Assembly (NCBI GenBank): GCA_017163975.1
Contig: JAFFSR010000291.1
Coordinates: 3,291,001-3,355,000 of the forward strand
DNA length: 64,000 nucleotides
From: Anastatus disparis
Taxonomy: Eukaryota > Arthropoda > Insecta > Hymenoptera > Eupelmidae
Direction: 5' to 3'
Of this stretch, positions 1 through 11,839 are shown piece by piece. Below the pieces are notes generated by a model. It was not told where the DNA came from and made no database searches. It worked only from the letters and a program-made list of their open reading frames with translations. How positions within the stretch are numbered: position 1 is the first letter of the stretch; each line of letters begins with the position of its first letter. The position numbers and the translations under genes were made by a program.

Positions 1-289
1 AGCTTTTTATAATATTCAGTTTGTTGGTTACAGAGATTTAATAAAATAAAAATTTCTTTTAGGTTTTTACTTATGACTGTTCTCGTTCATTTTTACGTGA
101 ATTTATTTTTAAATTTCATTGAATTATTTTATAGATATTATAGATATGGACTATCTTTAGAATTTTATGTAAGAAAAAATATCGCAAAAGTAGAAAAAGT
201 ATTGTAGTTCTAATATCTAGATATTCCCCTTGCAAGTCCCAATAAATTGAAAATAAAAACCATACAAAAATTTAATATAATGTAACATT
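1..289. other. AT-rich stretch, no feature seen
   Basis: AT-rich DNA without an open frame or clear repeat. It ends at the TA that opens the inverted-repeat element on its right. Confidence 0.5.
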
Positions 290-1432
290 TACAGTACCGC
301 TCAAAAGTTCGTAAAAAAATATTTTTTTTTTAACTCAACTTCAAACTGCGATATTTCGGAAACGGCTCGATGAATTTGAAAAATCCGGACGTCATTTGAA
401 AGATCAGACAAAATACTATCTTTTTGTGTCCTGCCAAATATTTTTATCTCTTTTTTTAACTCTATTTCTAATGATAGAAAAATTTTTTATTTTTACGAAT
501 TTTTAAATTTCAATCAATCAAATGTAACTTTTTGAGAAATTGATAAAATTAAAAAATTCGAACGCGACTGAAAAGTAGAGTGAATTTCCTAAATCTTTAT
601 GTTTAATGATTTTTTTGTATCTGTTTCCTGCGTGTAGCTAAAAATGCGCAAAAATGGAAAGTACAAGAAAATCAGTTTTAGATATGATAATATTTGTAAA
701 TTTTGGTTTACATTAGCAAGATACAAAAAGATAGTATTTTGTCTAATCTTTTAAACGCCATCCAGATTTTCCAAATTTATCGAGTCATTTCCGAAATATC
801 GCTGTTTGAAGTTGAGTTTCTAAAAAAAATTTTTTTACGAACTAATGAACGGTATTGTATACTTTTAACAAAATTATCACAAATTTTATCACAATTATTA
901 TAAATGATAGTGTCTTTTTTTTGAATAAATTAAAGTTATTTACAAATTTGATGCTTTATATGTATATACGAACTACAGATTTGAACACATGCTGAAATGT
1001 AATCAAAAATAGACCCGCGATATTGGAAAATATCATCATATCTAAAACTGATTTTCTTGTACTTTCCATTTTTGCGCATTTTTAGCTACACGCAGGAAAT
1101 AGACACAAAAAAATCATTAAACATAAAGATTTAGGAAATTCACTCTACTTTTCAGTCGCCTTCGAATTTTTAATTTTATCAATTTCTCAAAAAGTTACAT
1201 TTGATTGATTGAAATTTAAAAATTCGTAAAAATAAAAAATTTTTCTATCATTAGAAATAGAGTTAAAAAAAGAGATAAAAATATTTGGCAGGACACAAAA
1301 AGATAGTATTTTGTCTGATCTTTCAAACGCCGTCCGGATTTTTCAAATTCATCGAGCCGTTTCCGAAATATCGCAGTTTGAAGTTGAGTTAAAAAAAAAA
1401 AAAATTTTTACGAACTTTTGAGCGGTACTGTA
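290..1432. mobile_element. TA-flanked inverted-repeat element (Tc1/mariner-type MITE)
   Basis: Two inverted arms of about 405 bp (290-697 and about 1027-1432) match closely. The ends read TACAGTACCGCTCAAAAG inward on each side, so a TA dinucleotide flanks a CAGT terminus, as in Tc1/mariner elements. No transposase is present. The spacer holds a third, more diverged copy of an arm end at about 718-860, in the same orientation as the right end. This suggests nested insertion or partial duplication. A related element lies at 42661-43525. The superfamily assignment rests only on the TA and CAGT ends. Confidence 0.75.
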
Positions 1433-1975
1433 CAAACTTTTATATTTAAGAATATCAAATTATTAATAAAAAAGAAAAGAAATGATTGATTCAATGATAT
1501 TATATTTTTTTAGCAATACATGTCAATTTTATTGAGCCATTATGTGATTACAATCTGTCATTTCTTTTCTTTAATCTGATCTCTTTTATTTTACGTTCAA
1601 AAACTTTTATATTGTTCTAATGACGATTTTTAAATATTTTATTTGTATTTACAAAAGTTAAGCAAAATAAAAAAAAAACTATGAAAAATATTTGAATCGT
1701 AAGAAATAATTTAAATTTGTAACTTCCAAAAATTGAAACTTGTATTTACTAAAATTCAAAACAATTTTTACAAAATATTGTTAAAAGAATGTAAAATTCA
1801 AATACTTTTAAAAAATGTACATTATATGCAAATTAAAAACAAATGAAATGTATTTTTGAAATTCGAAAAAAAATTAAATATAACCTTATTATTCAAATCA
1901 TAAACAGCACTCTTTTTTTATTAAAATGTAGTACCTATTTTTATTATCTATTTTTATTTCATATTATATATTTGT
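1433..1975. other. AT-rich stretch, nothing recognised
   Basis: Poly-A and poly-T rich sequence. No open frame or repeat that I can support. Confidence 0.4.
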
Positions 1976-2115
1976 AAGTCGAAGAATCGACGAACTGGAG
2001 AAAAAGACGTGTGGTAGTATACCTATATATATATATACATAAGTTAAAGAATTGACGAACTGGAGAAAAGCACGGCAGTATATCTATATATGAGTTGAAG
2101 AAACTGGAGAAAAAT
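1976..2115. repeat. Short degenerate tandem repeat, about 50-65 bp unit
   Basis: The phrase GACGAACTGGAGAAAA recurs at about 1988 and 2053, and a shortened GAAACTGGAGAAAA follows at about 2098. The first two copies are followed by a TATATA run. The units lengthen and shorten by the TA run, so this looks like a decaying tandem repeat. Confidence 0.6.
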
Positions 2116-2706
2116 TATAAGTAAAATAGTAATGCCGTCTGCTACGAACTTAAAAACTTACGTTACACAAAAAGTATTCATCAAATTATGTTGAATCTTT
2201 TAAAAACATAAATAAAATAGTTTTTTAAAGATTCAGCAATAATAAAATATAAAAAAATCTTTTAAAATAAAAATTTTTTTTTCAATTACGAGGTTAAACA
2301 CGAAAACTTAACGTATATAAAGGCTTGGAGCGCCCGATTGCTTCGCCTACTTGCCATCGGGGGCGCTGCCGCGCCCCTTGATTTAAATTAGAAAGAAAAA
2401 AATTTAGAAAGGAAATGCAAAGAAAATAAAAAGAAAACTTGGTATGGGGTAGTACGGTTCGTCCTGAGGCGAAATAAGTATTAAAAAAAATAATCAATTA
2501 TGTACGAAGCAGGGCTTTTTGTGTGAATTGAAGAGGGAAAAAGAAATAAATTCATAAAATTTTGGCAATGACATGGGTGTTTACTAATTTGTTCTACCTA
2601 TTCTTGCTGCCTCTTTTTTTAAGACTTCCGACCCCGGAGACGTAGCGCTCGCGCGTTAGTCAAACGGAAGTCGATGGATGGCTGAAATTCAGTCATCCAT
2701 TACAAA
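2116..2706. other. Non-coding stretch with a GC-rich hairpin
   Basis: Mostly AT-rich, with one GC-rich island. At 2360-2377 GGGGCGC, a TGCC loop and GCGCCCC form a perfect 7-bp stem. At about 2625-2675 GACTTCCG and CGGAAGTC form another short inverted pair next to the broken end of the RAG1/Transib-like relic. No gene is supported. Confidence 0.5.
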
Positions 2707-4529
2707 AAAATTGTTTAACTTATATGCTGAACGTAACAATACCTGTTCCATTAATTAGAAGTTTATGTATGGATGGTGGTAACTTTTATCATGGATAAAG
2801 TTGTATATGTCTTGCTAAGGTTTGCAGACAATACCCCTTAAATTTGGGAGCATCAATCATTTTTCCACAAGTTATCACTTGCAGAATATTATAGAACCTC
2901 AGAATAAAATATTCATTTAAGCCTGTTATTTTGGAAACTGCTTCAGCTTGACGCATAAATGACCGAGCAACATTACCGGTATTTGTCGTTCCGTAACCCT
3001 GCCTAACTTTATCGATAGTTAATGAAAGTTCAGACTTTAAATCATTTTGGATTAACTACTTTCTCTTTTTTTCTTGTCTTTTTCTTTAACTGTTCTCGTA
3101 CAAAACTTTTTAAAATTTTGATTATATGAAACATGTAATAGAAATTCCAATGTGCGAATTCACATATGCAGAGTGGATAAACCGAACTTATAGTGGGACT
3201 CATTAAAGGGTAACTTTTTTATATAACTCAAGTCATTAGCATATTGAGATCCTACACCACATATATTGCAACATGAAGAAGCTTTCTTGTTTGTTGGGTG
3301 ATTACATATCTTTTTATCTAACATAGTACACTTCAAATCAAAATATATATCAATTACAATACCATGAAGTGTAATGGAATAAGTTTCAACTTTATTTAAC
3401 AAGTTATTATGATATTCATACTCTTTTTTTACCAAAGATTCTCGTTCTTTTGCAAAAACAAATTTGGTGATTTTACAGTAGTGTACTGATGAAGGTGTTT
3501 TATTTGTCCGAATGATTTTATCTACAGTTTCCAGTTGAAGAGGGACAAAGGAAATTAAAAAAAAAGCAGAATCAGAATTCTCATCATCATTTTTGTTATA
3601 AAATACATGATCACTACAACCTTCGTCATGAGAGTCTTCGTTCAAACTGTTATTGTCTCTGTCAATATTATCATCATCATAGTCGTCTTTTGACCACTTT
3701 TGGTTTGTCATTTGATTGGAATGAGCACCATCTATACCCCAGTTCCTCTTCAATATTAATTTCTTACTATGGAGCTCTGTGAGCTCACTTACCTTCAATT
3801 GTAATAAAATTCGTTCAACAGTGTTCGAGTAAAGATATAAAATTTACACTCGCTCTATTGACAGAAGTCTCAATATGTTCTCCATCAAAAGGATAACATT
3901 TATTCTTAACTTTTACGATATCATAATAAGATTGATATGAATTGTTTTTACTTATCATTTTATTATATTTCCGTAGCTTCAGATATTTTCTTTTTGACAA
4001 CTTCAAATCGACAAACATCGCTAAAGTATTATTCATGAGTTCCTCATTTTCCTCGCTCGGATCTTCAGTGTCTGATTCATTTTCAGAAACTATTCCAGTA
4101 TTTTCGATTGCTAGTAGGAGCTCCTCTCTTGTAAAAGATGAAGAAAGATCTTTGATTCGCCTCTTTTTAGTTTTTGAAGCTCCTTCTTCATATGTTAGGC
4201 GAGGTTGACCTCTTTTAGCTGAACTAGAGCAAGATCTCTGATAGTTGCTTATTTTCAATAGAAAACTTAACAACAAAATCAGATGCTAAAAATTGCTGGT
4301 ATTTTCTAATAAAAGCTGATCTTACTCTTTTAATATTATTCCATTTGCGATCATAGTCAGGAATAAAAGAATTAATTAATTTTTTCTCTATAATTTTCAA
4401 TTGATTTTTATCAAATCTAGATAAATTTCTAATGCGATTCAAAAACAAATCTTTTTTCGTGAACTTCCGTGTATTACTATTCCAAATTATTTCGCACAAC
4501 TCCATGTTCTTAACTTTATTTTCCATCAT
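2707..4529 (-). pseudogene. RAG1/Transib-superfamily transposase relic
   Basis: Read on the minus strand from an ATG at 4527-4529, three frames follow one another: 4529-4224, 4276-3815 and 3798-2707. They are joined by shifts near 4260 and 3815. In order I see a basic N-terminal region, a KTKKRR stretch, an LSKRKYLKLRKYN segment, then GIDG (first catalytic-type Asp), LISFVPLQL, a PSSVHYCK block like the RAG1 segment after its first Asp, MLDKKICN (second Asp) 14 residues before a CNIC zinc motif, FGLSTLH, and GYGTTNTGNVARSF, a motif I recall from Transib transposases. Stops interrupt it at about 3157, 3054 and 2783. The copy ends near 2707, before the segment that normally carries the third acidic residue. 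No terminal repeats or duplication were found. It is a dead DNA-transposon gene; which branch of the superfamily is unresolved. Confidence 0.75.
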
Positions 4530-5256
4530 TTGAGATTATATTACATTCATATGAAAAAATTGAGAAGCAAATTCGAAGTATCATGTAGAAGAGAAAATTA
4601 ATAACACATCATATAAATATTTTTAAAATATTTACAGAAAATAATAATATATTCACTTTCAAACACAAGTTTTCAAATTGTTTCTTGATAGCGCTAAACC
4701 AGAAATTAGATATATTGTGATTATATCAGTGTACTGTGTGCTAATGTTTTATTAACGCTTCTTCAACACAAATATTCGTAACGATCAATGAAAAAGAAGT
4801 AATCGACTTTTTTTTCTCCTACAGATTATTACCACGTTTTTATTAATTTCTCTTCGTGTCTGTCTGTCTGCCTGTCTTTTCAGGCGGAATTTTGCAAACG
4901 ATTTTAAACAAACTTCCCGATTAGCTAGAGACTTGAAATTTTAAACATAGCTCAGAACTGGATGACAATGCAATTTTATAAAAAAAATATATTAATATAT
5001 TTAATTATATTCGGAGATATTAGCAAAATTGAAGATTTTATATATAGACATACTTTTAATATTGGTGTTTAAAAATCTTTAACTTGTCACATATCGTAAT
5101 TAGACTTAAATTACAGCGTTTTGCATTGTACAATCTAAATTTAAGACCGTATTTTATTGATTTTATCGTCTAACAATGCATAAAACAATAAATCTTGGTT
5201 GAATTTCCAATGGTGTCATTATCGTCGAAATGGCGGGAAACTCAGCATGCAACCAC
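4530..5256. other. Non-coding stretch
   Basis: AT-rich. It contains a short run of TCTG units near 4857-4877 (TGTCTGTCTGTCTGCCTGTC), followed by sequence with no open frame. No gene or promoter is supported. Confidence 0.4.
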
Positions 5257-5815
5257 GTGTTTTCTAAATTTTTAAATCGAACTAAAAAGTATAAAATAAT
5301 ATTTAAATAAAAAAAAAACTTTTTGATATACCACGTTTTTAAATCGAACTAAAAAGTATATAATTATATTTGAATAAAAAAAAATTTTTTTGATATACTA
5401 CGTTTTTAAAACGAACTAAAAAGTATAAAATTATGTCTACTAACGCTATATACATTTATCATCTTTGTCGATTACCACACTCTATATATATTGTCCAGGA
5501 ATTTTTTTATTGTGAATTTTTAATAGCCATGAAAATATTTGTAAAATCTAAAATAAAAACGTAGGGCGCATGTAGCAGATAATTGATGCATGAATAGTTC
5601 ATCTATTGTATGCGTCCCACGTTTTTTATTTTGAATCTTACAAATATTTTCATGGCTATTAAAAATTCACACTAAAAAAATTCCTCGACAATATATATAG
5701 AGAGTGTGGTAATCGACAAAGATGATTAATGTATATAGCGTTGGCAGACATTATTTTATACTGTTTAATTCGTTTTAAAAACGTAGTATATTAAAAAGTT
5801 TTTTTTTATTTGAAT
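5257..5815. mobile_element. Fold-back element with internal 66-bp direct repeats
   Basis: Left arm about 5386-5573 and right arm about 5611-5805 are inverted copies sharing TGGTAATCGACAAAGATGAT and the block around TTTTCATGGCTATTAAAAAT. The outer left side repeats TTTTTAAATCGAACTAAAAA at about 5269, 5335 and 5400, a 66-bp period. There is no coding capacity. Confidence 0.7.
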
Positions 5816-5869
5816 ATTTTTTGAAAGAAATTCATTCTTAATAAATCTCGAATTTCAATCATTGGTCGA

Positions 5870-5960
5870 TGAAATGCAATTTATGGGTTTATGGACTTAT
5901 AAGTGTGGGGTTTATAGTTTATGGTTTATGAGTTTATAGATTATGGATTTATGGAGTTGG
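5870..5960. repeat. TTTATGG-type short tandem repeat
   Basis: Degenerate 7-9 bp units of the kind GTTTATGG, GTTTATAG and ATTTATGG follow one another. This is a simple low-complexity repeat. Confidence 0.65.
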
Positions 5961-6009
5961 ATCAGATACTAATTTTTCGTGATTTAAAAGACAAATTATA
6001 AGAGAAACA

Positions 6010-7480
6010 TATCAAATGAAATATACCGTTTTAATTAATGAAATATCTTGGATAAAAAGTTACATTAGGAATCGTACTGACGTTATATTTACGCTAATGA
6101 AGCCATGGTTACTCGAAAATAGCTTAAGCAACAAAAATATTGATAAAAATATCAGCAAAAAATACGCAGAAAAATATCGATCACTAATTTTCTTTCTACC
6201 TCATCATTTACATAATATTCAAACTTTTCTCTAGTCTCGGTATCGGTAATTTATTCAAAAGTTAATATTATTAAATCTAGCAATATATTATCGTTTATCA
6301 ACAAATTACAAACAAAATATCCTTTACTAATTTTTATTCTACCCTTTAATTTAGTGAGTTATCAAATTTTTTCAAGGTATGGTGTTAGTAATCTAGTCAA
6401 ATATAAATATTTTTAAATTTAGCAATATGCCATCTTTCAGCAACAAATTAGCAACAAAATATCCCGTTTTAATCGTTAAAATATCTTGATTAGATAAAAA
6501 GTTACAGCAGTGATAGTGCTAGCGTAAGACTTACGCTAGCACTGTCATGGTTTCTCGGAAACGGCTGAAGCAACAAAATCGTTTCCGGACGGAAACGACA
6601 GTAACAAATTAGCAACAAAATATCCTTTACTAATTTTTATTCCACCCTTTAATTTATTGAATTACCAAATTTTTTAAAGGTATGGTGTTAGTTATCTAGG
6701 CAAATAATATTTTGAAATCCAGCAATATGCTACCTTTCAGCAACAAATTAGCAATAAAATATCCCGTTTGAATCGTTAAAATATCTTAATTAGAAAAAAT
6801 GTTACTGCAGTGGTCGTGCTAGCGTAAGACTCACGCTATCACAGCCATGGTTTCTCGGAAACGGCTGGAGTAACAAAATTGTTTTCGGACGTAAATGTCA
6901 GCAACAAAATATCTTTTACTAATTTTTATTCTACCCTTTAATTTAGTAAATTATCAAATTTTTTCAATGTATGGTGTTAGTTATCCAGTCAAATATTAGT
7001 ATTTTGAAATCCAGCGATATACCACCTTCCAGCAACAAATTAGCAACAAAATATCCCGTTCGAATCGTTAAAATATCTTAATTAGAACAAAAGTTACAGC
7101 AGTGGTCATGCCAGCGTAAGACTTACGCTAGCACTGTCATGGTTTCTCGGTAACGGCTTGAGTAACAAAATCGTTACCGGACGGAAATGTCAGCAACAAA
7201 TTAGTAACTGAGTATCCTTTACTAATTTTTATTCTACCTTTCAATTCAGTGATCTATCAAATTTTCTAAGGTATGGTGTTAGTTATCTAGTCAAATATTA
7301 ATATTTTGAAATCCAACGATATATCATCTTTTAACAACAAATTAGCAACAAAATATTCCGTTTGAATCGTTAAAATATCTTAATTAGAAAAAAGTTACAG
7401 CTGGCGTAAGACTTACGTTAGCCCAGCCATGGTTTCTTGGAAACGGCTGGAGCAACAAAATCGTTTCTGGCGTAACAAAT
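6010..7480. repeat. ~300-bp tandem array with a palindrome in each full unit
   Basis: The phrase AAAATAT(T/C)CCGTTT recurs at about 6459, 6759, 7051 and 7351, giving spacings near 300, 292 and 300 bp. A more diverged partial unit starts near 6016. Each full unit carries an inverted repeat followed by CCATGG or TCATGG and TTTCT(C/T)GG(A/T)AACGGCT. In the first unit the palindrome is perfect: two 14-nt arms around one base at 6515-6543, with core GCTAGCGTAAG. A weak 72-residue open frame at 6016-6234 looks accidental. Confidence 0.85.
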
Positions 7481-7932
7481 TAGCAGCAAAATATGGTACA
7501 GATTAGATTGTCGCGTTTTAATGTTGCTGTGCCAGCGTAATAGACGTTTTCTGCGTATAGTTCCAAAAACGCCGCAAGGCTCGTCCTGATCGAATTCGGC
7601 ACGTTTCAATAACACGGCATTGTCAATCTCTACTAATCTCTGTGGTTAATGGATTGTCGTTAATTATTAAGAACATTTATGAAATAATATTTGTTGAAAT
7701 AAAAAATATAATTAAAAATCCTTAATTGAATTCTTTTGATTTTATTATTAAAAATGATAATGGCATAAGTCCATGAACACTTACAGCTTTAAAACTTCTA
7801 ATCAGAATGAAAATTTCTTTTGAAAAACACTCATGTTTAATTAGAAATCGTAATTTCGGTTTTTAAACATATTATGACAAAATATTTTTATAGCGTTGTT
7901 TTTGAGTAAAACATTATGAATGATGAAAAACT
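7481..7932. other. Non-coding spacer
   Basis: AT-rich with a small GC-richer patch near 7540-7600. No repeat or gene recognised. Confidence 0.4.
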
Positions 7933-7941
7933 CTTCAAGTC
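7933..7941. repeat. Left 9-bp target-site duplication
   Basis: CTTCAAGTC directly precedes the terminal repeat. CTTTAAGTC follows the other end at 13717-13725, matching at 8 of 9 positions. Confidence 0.65.
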
Positions 7942-8827
7942 ACGTCTGTCAAGTTAGCAGGACAACTTTGCCCTATCAAGATGGGACCAAGCCTATAATT
8001 TGCCGCCTATTTGCCGACAATTATCCGCAACTTCAAAAAATTTGCCGCGACTTTCCTTCCCGTTTCAACTGGTAGTACTGCTAAGTTGACATCAAGCTAG
8101 CAGGACACCCTCTATAAAAGTATGAAGGCATCGCCGTAAATACTTGTAATTGAGCTTATAATTTGCCGCGTATTTGCCGCTGCAGAAATATGATTTCATA
8201 AATTCGAAACATTGCGATTTAGGTAATTTGTTATAAACAAATAATTTGAAAAAATTAAAAACTTGAAAAAAAAATTTAACAAAAATATTTTCGTATTCTT
8301 TTAACTATTTAAAACGTTAAACAAACTCAGATTTTTTTATAAATAACGCTTCATTCTTAAGAAAAAATTATTAAAAATTAGCAAAAAATTAGAAAATTTT
8401 TTAAAATTATTTTTAGTTACGTAAATAATTTTTATCTTTAAATCAATCATTAAAGCATAATAATGACCTATAAAACTTTTTGAAAAATGCTCGAATTACT
8501 TCACAATATGCAATTTTAAGAAAAATAGAATTTTTTAATAGAAAATTTTGATAAATAATAAACATCAAATAATAAAATTTATGATACTCCTATGAAAACA
8601 ATTACTTAATAAAGCAAAATATTACATGTTGTGTATTTGTTAATAAATTCGATAAAATTGAACGAAAACATAATCAAAAAAAATTAAGATTGAAATAGAA
8701 TAAATACATAAAAAAATCATTTATTTAAATATTAGTCTAGATACGTTAGAATGTAACAAGTATTTGACAACATCTCAAGGTTTTGTGTATTGAAATAATG
8801 TATAACAAAAAACTGTATATTACTAGA

Positions 8828-9800
8828 AATATTGCCGCGGCTAATTCTTTAAATATGTGCTTTTTGATGTCTAGAAATCGGCTAATTGAAGGTTCATTTC
8901 CATTGGAAACCCCTAAGTTCCTTAGGAGTAATTATGGGTATTGGTACTAATATGTCCACTGAAAAAATGTATTTTAGCTAAAAAATGGCCGCGGCAAATT
9001 CTTTAAATGTACGCCTTTTTAAAAGCAGAAAGCGGCAAATTATAAGCCTTGTTTGCTTCGAATTCAATCAGTTATTGACGAGTTATCGAGGGTAAATGTG
9101 CTAAAACGATGTCTCAAAGAAAACTGTATTATAGCCGAAATATGGTCGCGGCAAATTCTTTAAATATATTTATTTCTAAAGGTAAAAAAAAGGCAAATTA
9201 TAAGCCTAGTTCTGTTGAAATATAACAAGTACTGAATGAATTCTTAGAACTTTATATACTGATATGATGTCTAACAAATTCTGTATTTTACTAGACATAT
9301 TTCCTCGGCTAATTCTTTGAATATATGCTTTTTCATGTCCGGAAATCGGCGAATCAAAGGTCCATTTTCATTGGAAACCCATAAGTTCGTTATGAGTTAT
9401 TATGGGGAATGGTACTAATATAGTGTCTACTAAAAAATTGTATTTTAGCTGAAATATGGCCGCGGCAGATTCTTTAAATGTAAGCATTTTTAGAAGCAGG
9501 AAAGCGGCAAATTATAAGCCTTGTTTGCTTCGAATTCAATCAGTTTTTGACGAGTTATCGAGGGTAAATGTGCTGAACCAATGTCTCAAAGAAAACTGTA
9601 TTATAGCCGAAATATGGCCGCGTCAAATTCTTCAAATGTAAGCATTTTTAGAAGCAGAAAAGCGGCAAATTATAATCCTAGTTTTGTCGAAATATAATAA
9701 GTTTTTAATGAATTCTTAGAACTTTATGTATCGATATCATGTCTAACCAAAAACTATTGTGCTAGACGTATTGCTGCGGCTGATTCTTTGAATAAGTGCT
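8828..9800. repeat. 157-bp tandem monomers, left arm
   Basis: Variants of GCCGCGGCAAATTCTTTAAAT occur at about 8834, 8988, 9145, 9301, 9459, 9616 and 9773, with spacings of 154-158 bp. Monomers fall into types: some carry AAGCGGCAAATTATAAGCC, others TTTCATGTCCGGAAATCGGC. Confidence 0.85.
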
Positions 9801-9805
9801 TTTTC

Positions 9806-10380
9806 ATGTTGAGAAGCTCTTGCCTTCAACGTGAAGGGCGTGGGTTCGAATCCTGGCCAGGCACCTCTGACTTTTTTTCGAAAGGAAAATTAGTGTATGT
9901 GCTAACAATATCGCGACTCTAAAAAAAATCCAATTTCATTGGGTATCGGTTGATTGTTGGTCACAGAAAGTGACTGCACTGAAAAATAAGTGGGAAAGAA
10001 GCACTACCATCGGTAACGAAACTATACTCTTTTCGTTTCGTGCGCACAGAGTGCCACTGCGGGAAAACAGTGGTGCCACTGTGGGACGAGAGGAGTACTT
10101 CGCATGACGCCAAACGAAATCCCACGTGAGTGGGAATACACATGCACAACAAAAAGAGCTGTTAGCTTCGACAGTGGGGCGTCACGTTCCCCACGAGAGA
10201 AAGCATTAGCATTCTTACGGTTTCGTGGAGCAGAAGTACTTCGAGGGACTCGTGGACTACCACTTATTTTTCAGTGTGATCATCCATCGGTAGTCAATGA
10301 TTTCGGTATGATGTATCTGACAGTCACCTGAGTGATGTGTAAAACAAGGGCCGGGGTGACTCCCTTATATTAAAAAGGTT
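9806..10380 (+). mobile_element. tRNA-like fragment, possible SINE, split by a MITE
   Basis: At 9838-9864 the sequence GGGCGTGGGTTCGAATCC followed by TGGCCAGGCACC resembles a tRNA 3' half. GGTTCGAATCC matches the RNA polymerase III B box. I cannot find a matching A box or a full cloverleaf, so it is not called a tRNA gene. The sequence downstream to about 10380 (ending near GGGGTGACTCCC) may be the SINE body, interrupted by the element at 9977-10276. Confidence 0.4.
9977..10276. mobile_element. 300-bp inverted-repeat element, CACTGAAAAATAAGTGG ends
   Basis: CACTGAAAAATAAGTGG at the left end is perfectly inverted at the right end. The interior is GC-richer than its surroundings and has no convincing gene. 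The flanks show no clear target duplication. The terminal CACTGA resembles the ends at 18310-21793 and 41661-42034, suggesting related families. Confidence 0.75.
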
Positions 10381-11839
10381 AACATATAGGGGACAATATC
10401 CTCATATATTAACTTTAAAAAAAAAAAAAATTTCTCGCATCAGATGTACATTTAATGGATACTTATGATGTTTATTTTTATGCATTGATTCTGTTGCATT
10501 CGCATTGAAGCTGGGCATTTTTGCTGTTTTTTGTCATTTTTATATCATACTCGAAAAACTGTTCAAGCGAATCTCAAATTTAAAAAATTGGCAAAAATAT
10601 AAATTTTTAAGTAACTTTTTTAACACGATTAAAAACTTCAAAAATAATTTTTTTACACAGGGCGCGTACAATGAGTACTTTACTCCCTCCCAGCAAAAAA
10701 TAAAGTACCCACTGTACGCTATCTGGAGTGAATGAAAAATGCCTTTAATCGTATGTTTGTCAAATACGTTTGGTGCCAAATACATACGATTTAAGACATT
10801 TATCGTTTTTACTCCCTAGGCGAATGATCCACTATTATAATTCGACTTTGAGAGCTCTTAAGGACACTTTTTATCTAATACCGTACCAGTCCAATACGGT
10901 ACTGTAGATTTTTAAGTCATTAGTAAAAATCAAGCTACTATATTTTTCTATAAACATAAAGATTTTTGTTAATAAATCAAGTTTGATTAAATAGCTATAC
11001 GAAAATCTTTATTTTGTATTTGTCTATAACATGATAAGATGTATCTCTATGAATTTCGAAATTAAAATATTTTGTATAAATTTGGCTATGTATGTTGCAT
11101 ATGTATTTATAAATTAGCTCAAGTTGTTATAAAGTTGTGTGAAATCAAAACTAAGGTGGTGTAAAACAAACACTACATCTGTATTCACGAATATCAACAA
11201 TCTTTTCATTTCATAGCAACATTTCCGAAAAATAAATGCATTAGCTTATAATATGTACCATTGTATACAAATTAGTCAGTCAAATTTTGAAATTAATTCA
11301 TTCATTAATTTAAATAGTTTAAAGATTGTACGATTATAAAGCAGATAAAATTTTTTAAAGAAAGTCTTGCAATTTCAAAAAATTCCAAAAAGTTTTAAAA
11401 AAAAATGGAAAATTGCACCAAAAAGATGCGGCTTTTTTTCATAATTCTATGTAAAAATCATCAATTTTGTTTAAATTACGAGTAATTATATTTTACTTGA
11501 AAATGAGAAAAAACACAAAATTATATACATAAACGCACAATAGATTCGGAATGAAAAATTAGCATTATTTTGAAGAATTATAAAGAAGCGCATGTTCATT
11601 TTAAAACGATTTCTCAAGGTCTTACAAAAAGTTTAAAAGAAAAATCGTTCTTTTCACGATTTAAAAATATACATAGATTCAAAACAAAAATCAAAAATGA
11701 AAATTTTTTTTATAGAATGCATAGTATTTGCTAATTTAAATATACTTTTAACCTTCATTTTTTATTACTAGCAGCTTTGGAAAAATGTATATTTTCTGAC
11801 GCAAAAAAACTTTGATAAAATTTTTTTCATTCCGCTTTT
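10381..11839. other. Central region of the 5.8-kb element, no gene
   Basis: AT-rich, no supported open frame. At about 10736-10805 an imperfect inverted repeat pairs AATGCCTTTAATCGTATGT with ACATACGATTTAAGACATT. At about 10882-10908 TACCGTA and TACGGTA form a short hairpin. No trace of a transposase is visible. Confidence 0.5.

Noticed and set aside
3942..4208. 88-codon plus-strand frame
   Set aside because: Antisense shadow of the RAG1/Transib-like relic.
6016..6234. 72-codon frame at the start of the ~300-bp array
   Set aside because: It corresponds to a diverged repeat unit; other units do not keep the frame.
9806..9866. tRNA gene
   Set aside because: Only a B box and an acceptor-like end are visible; no A box and no consistent cloverleaf.
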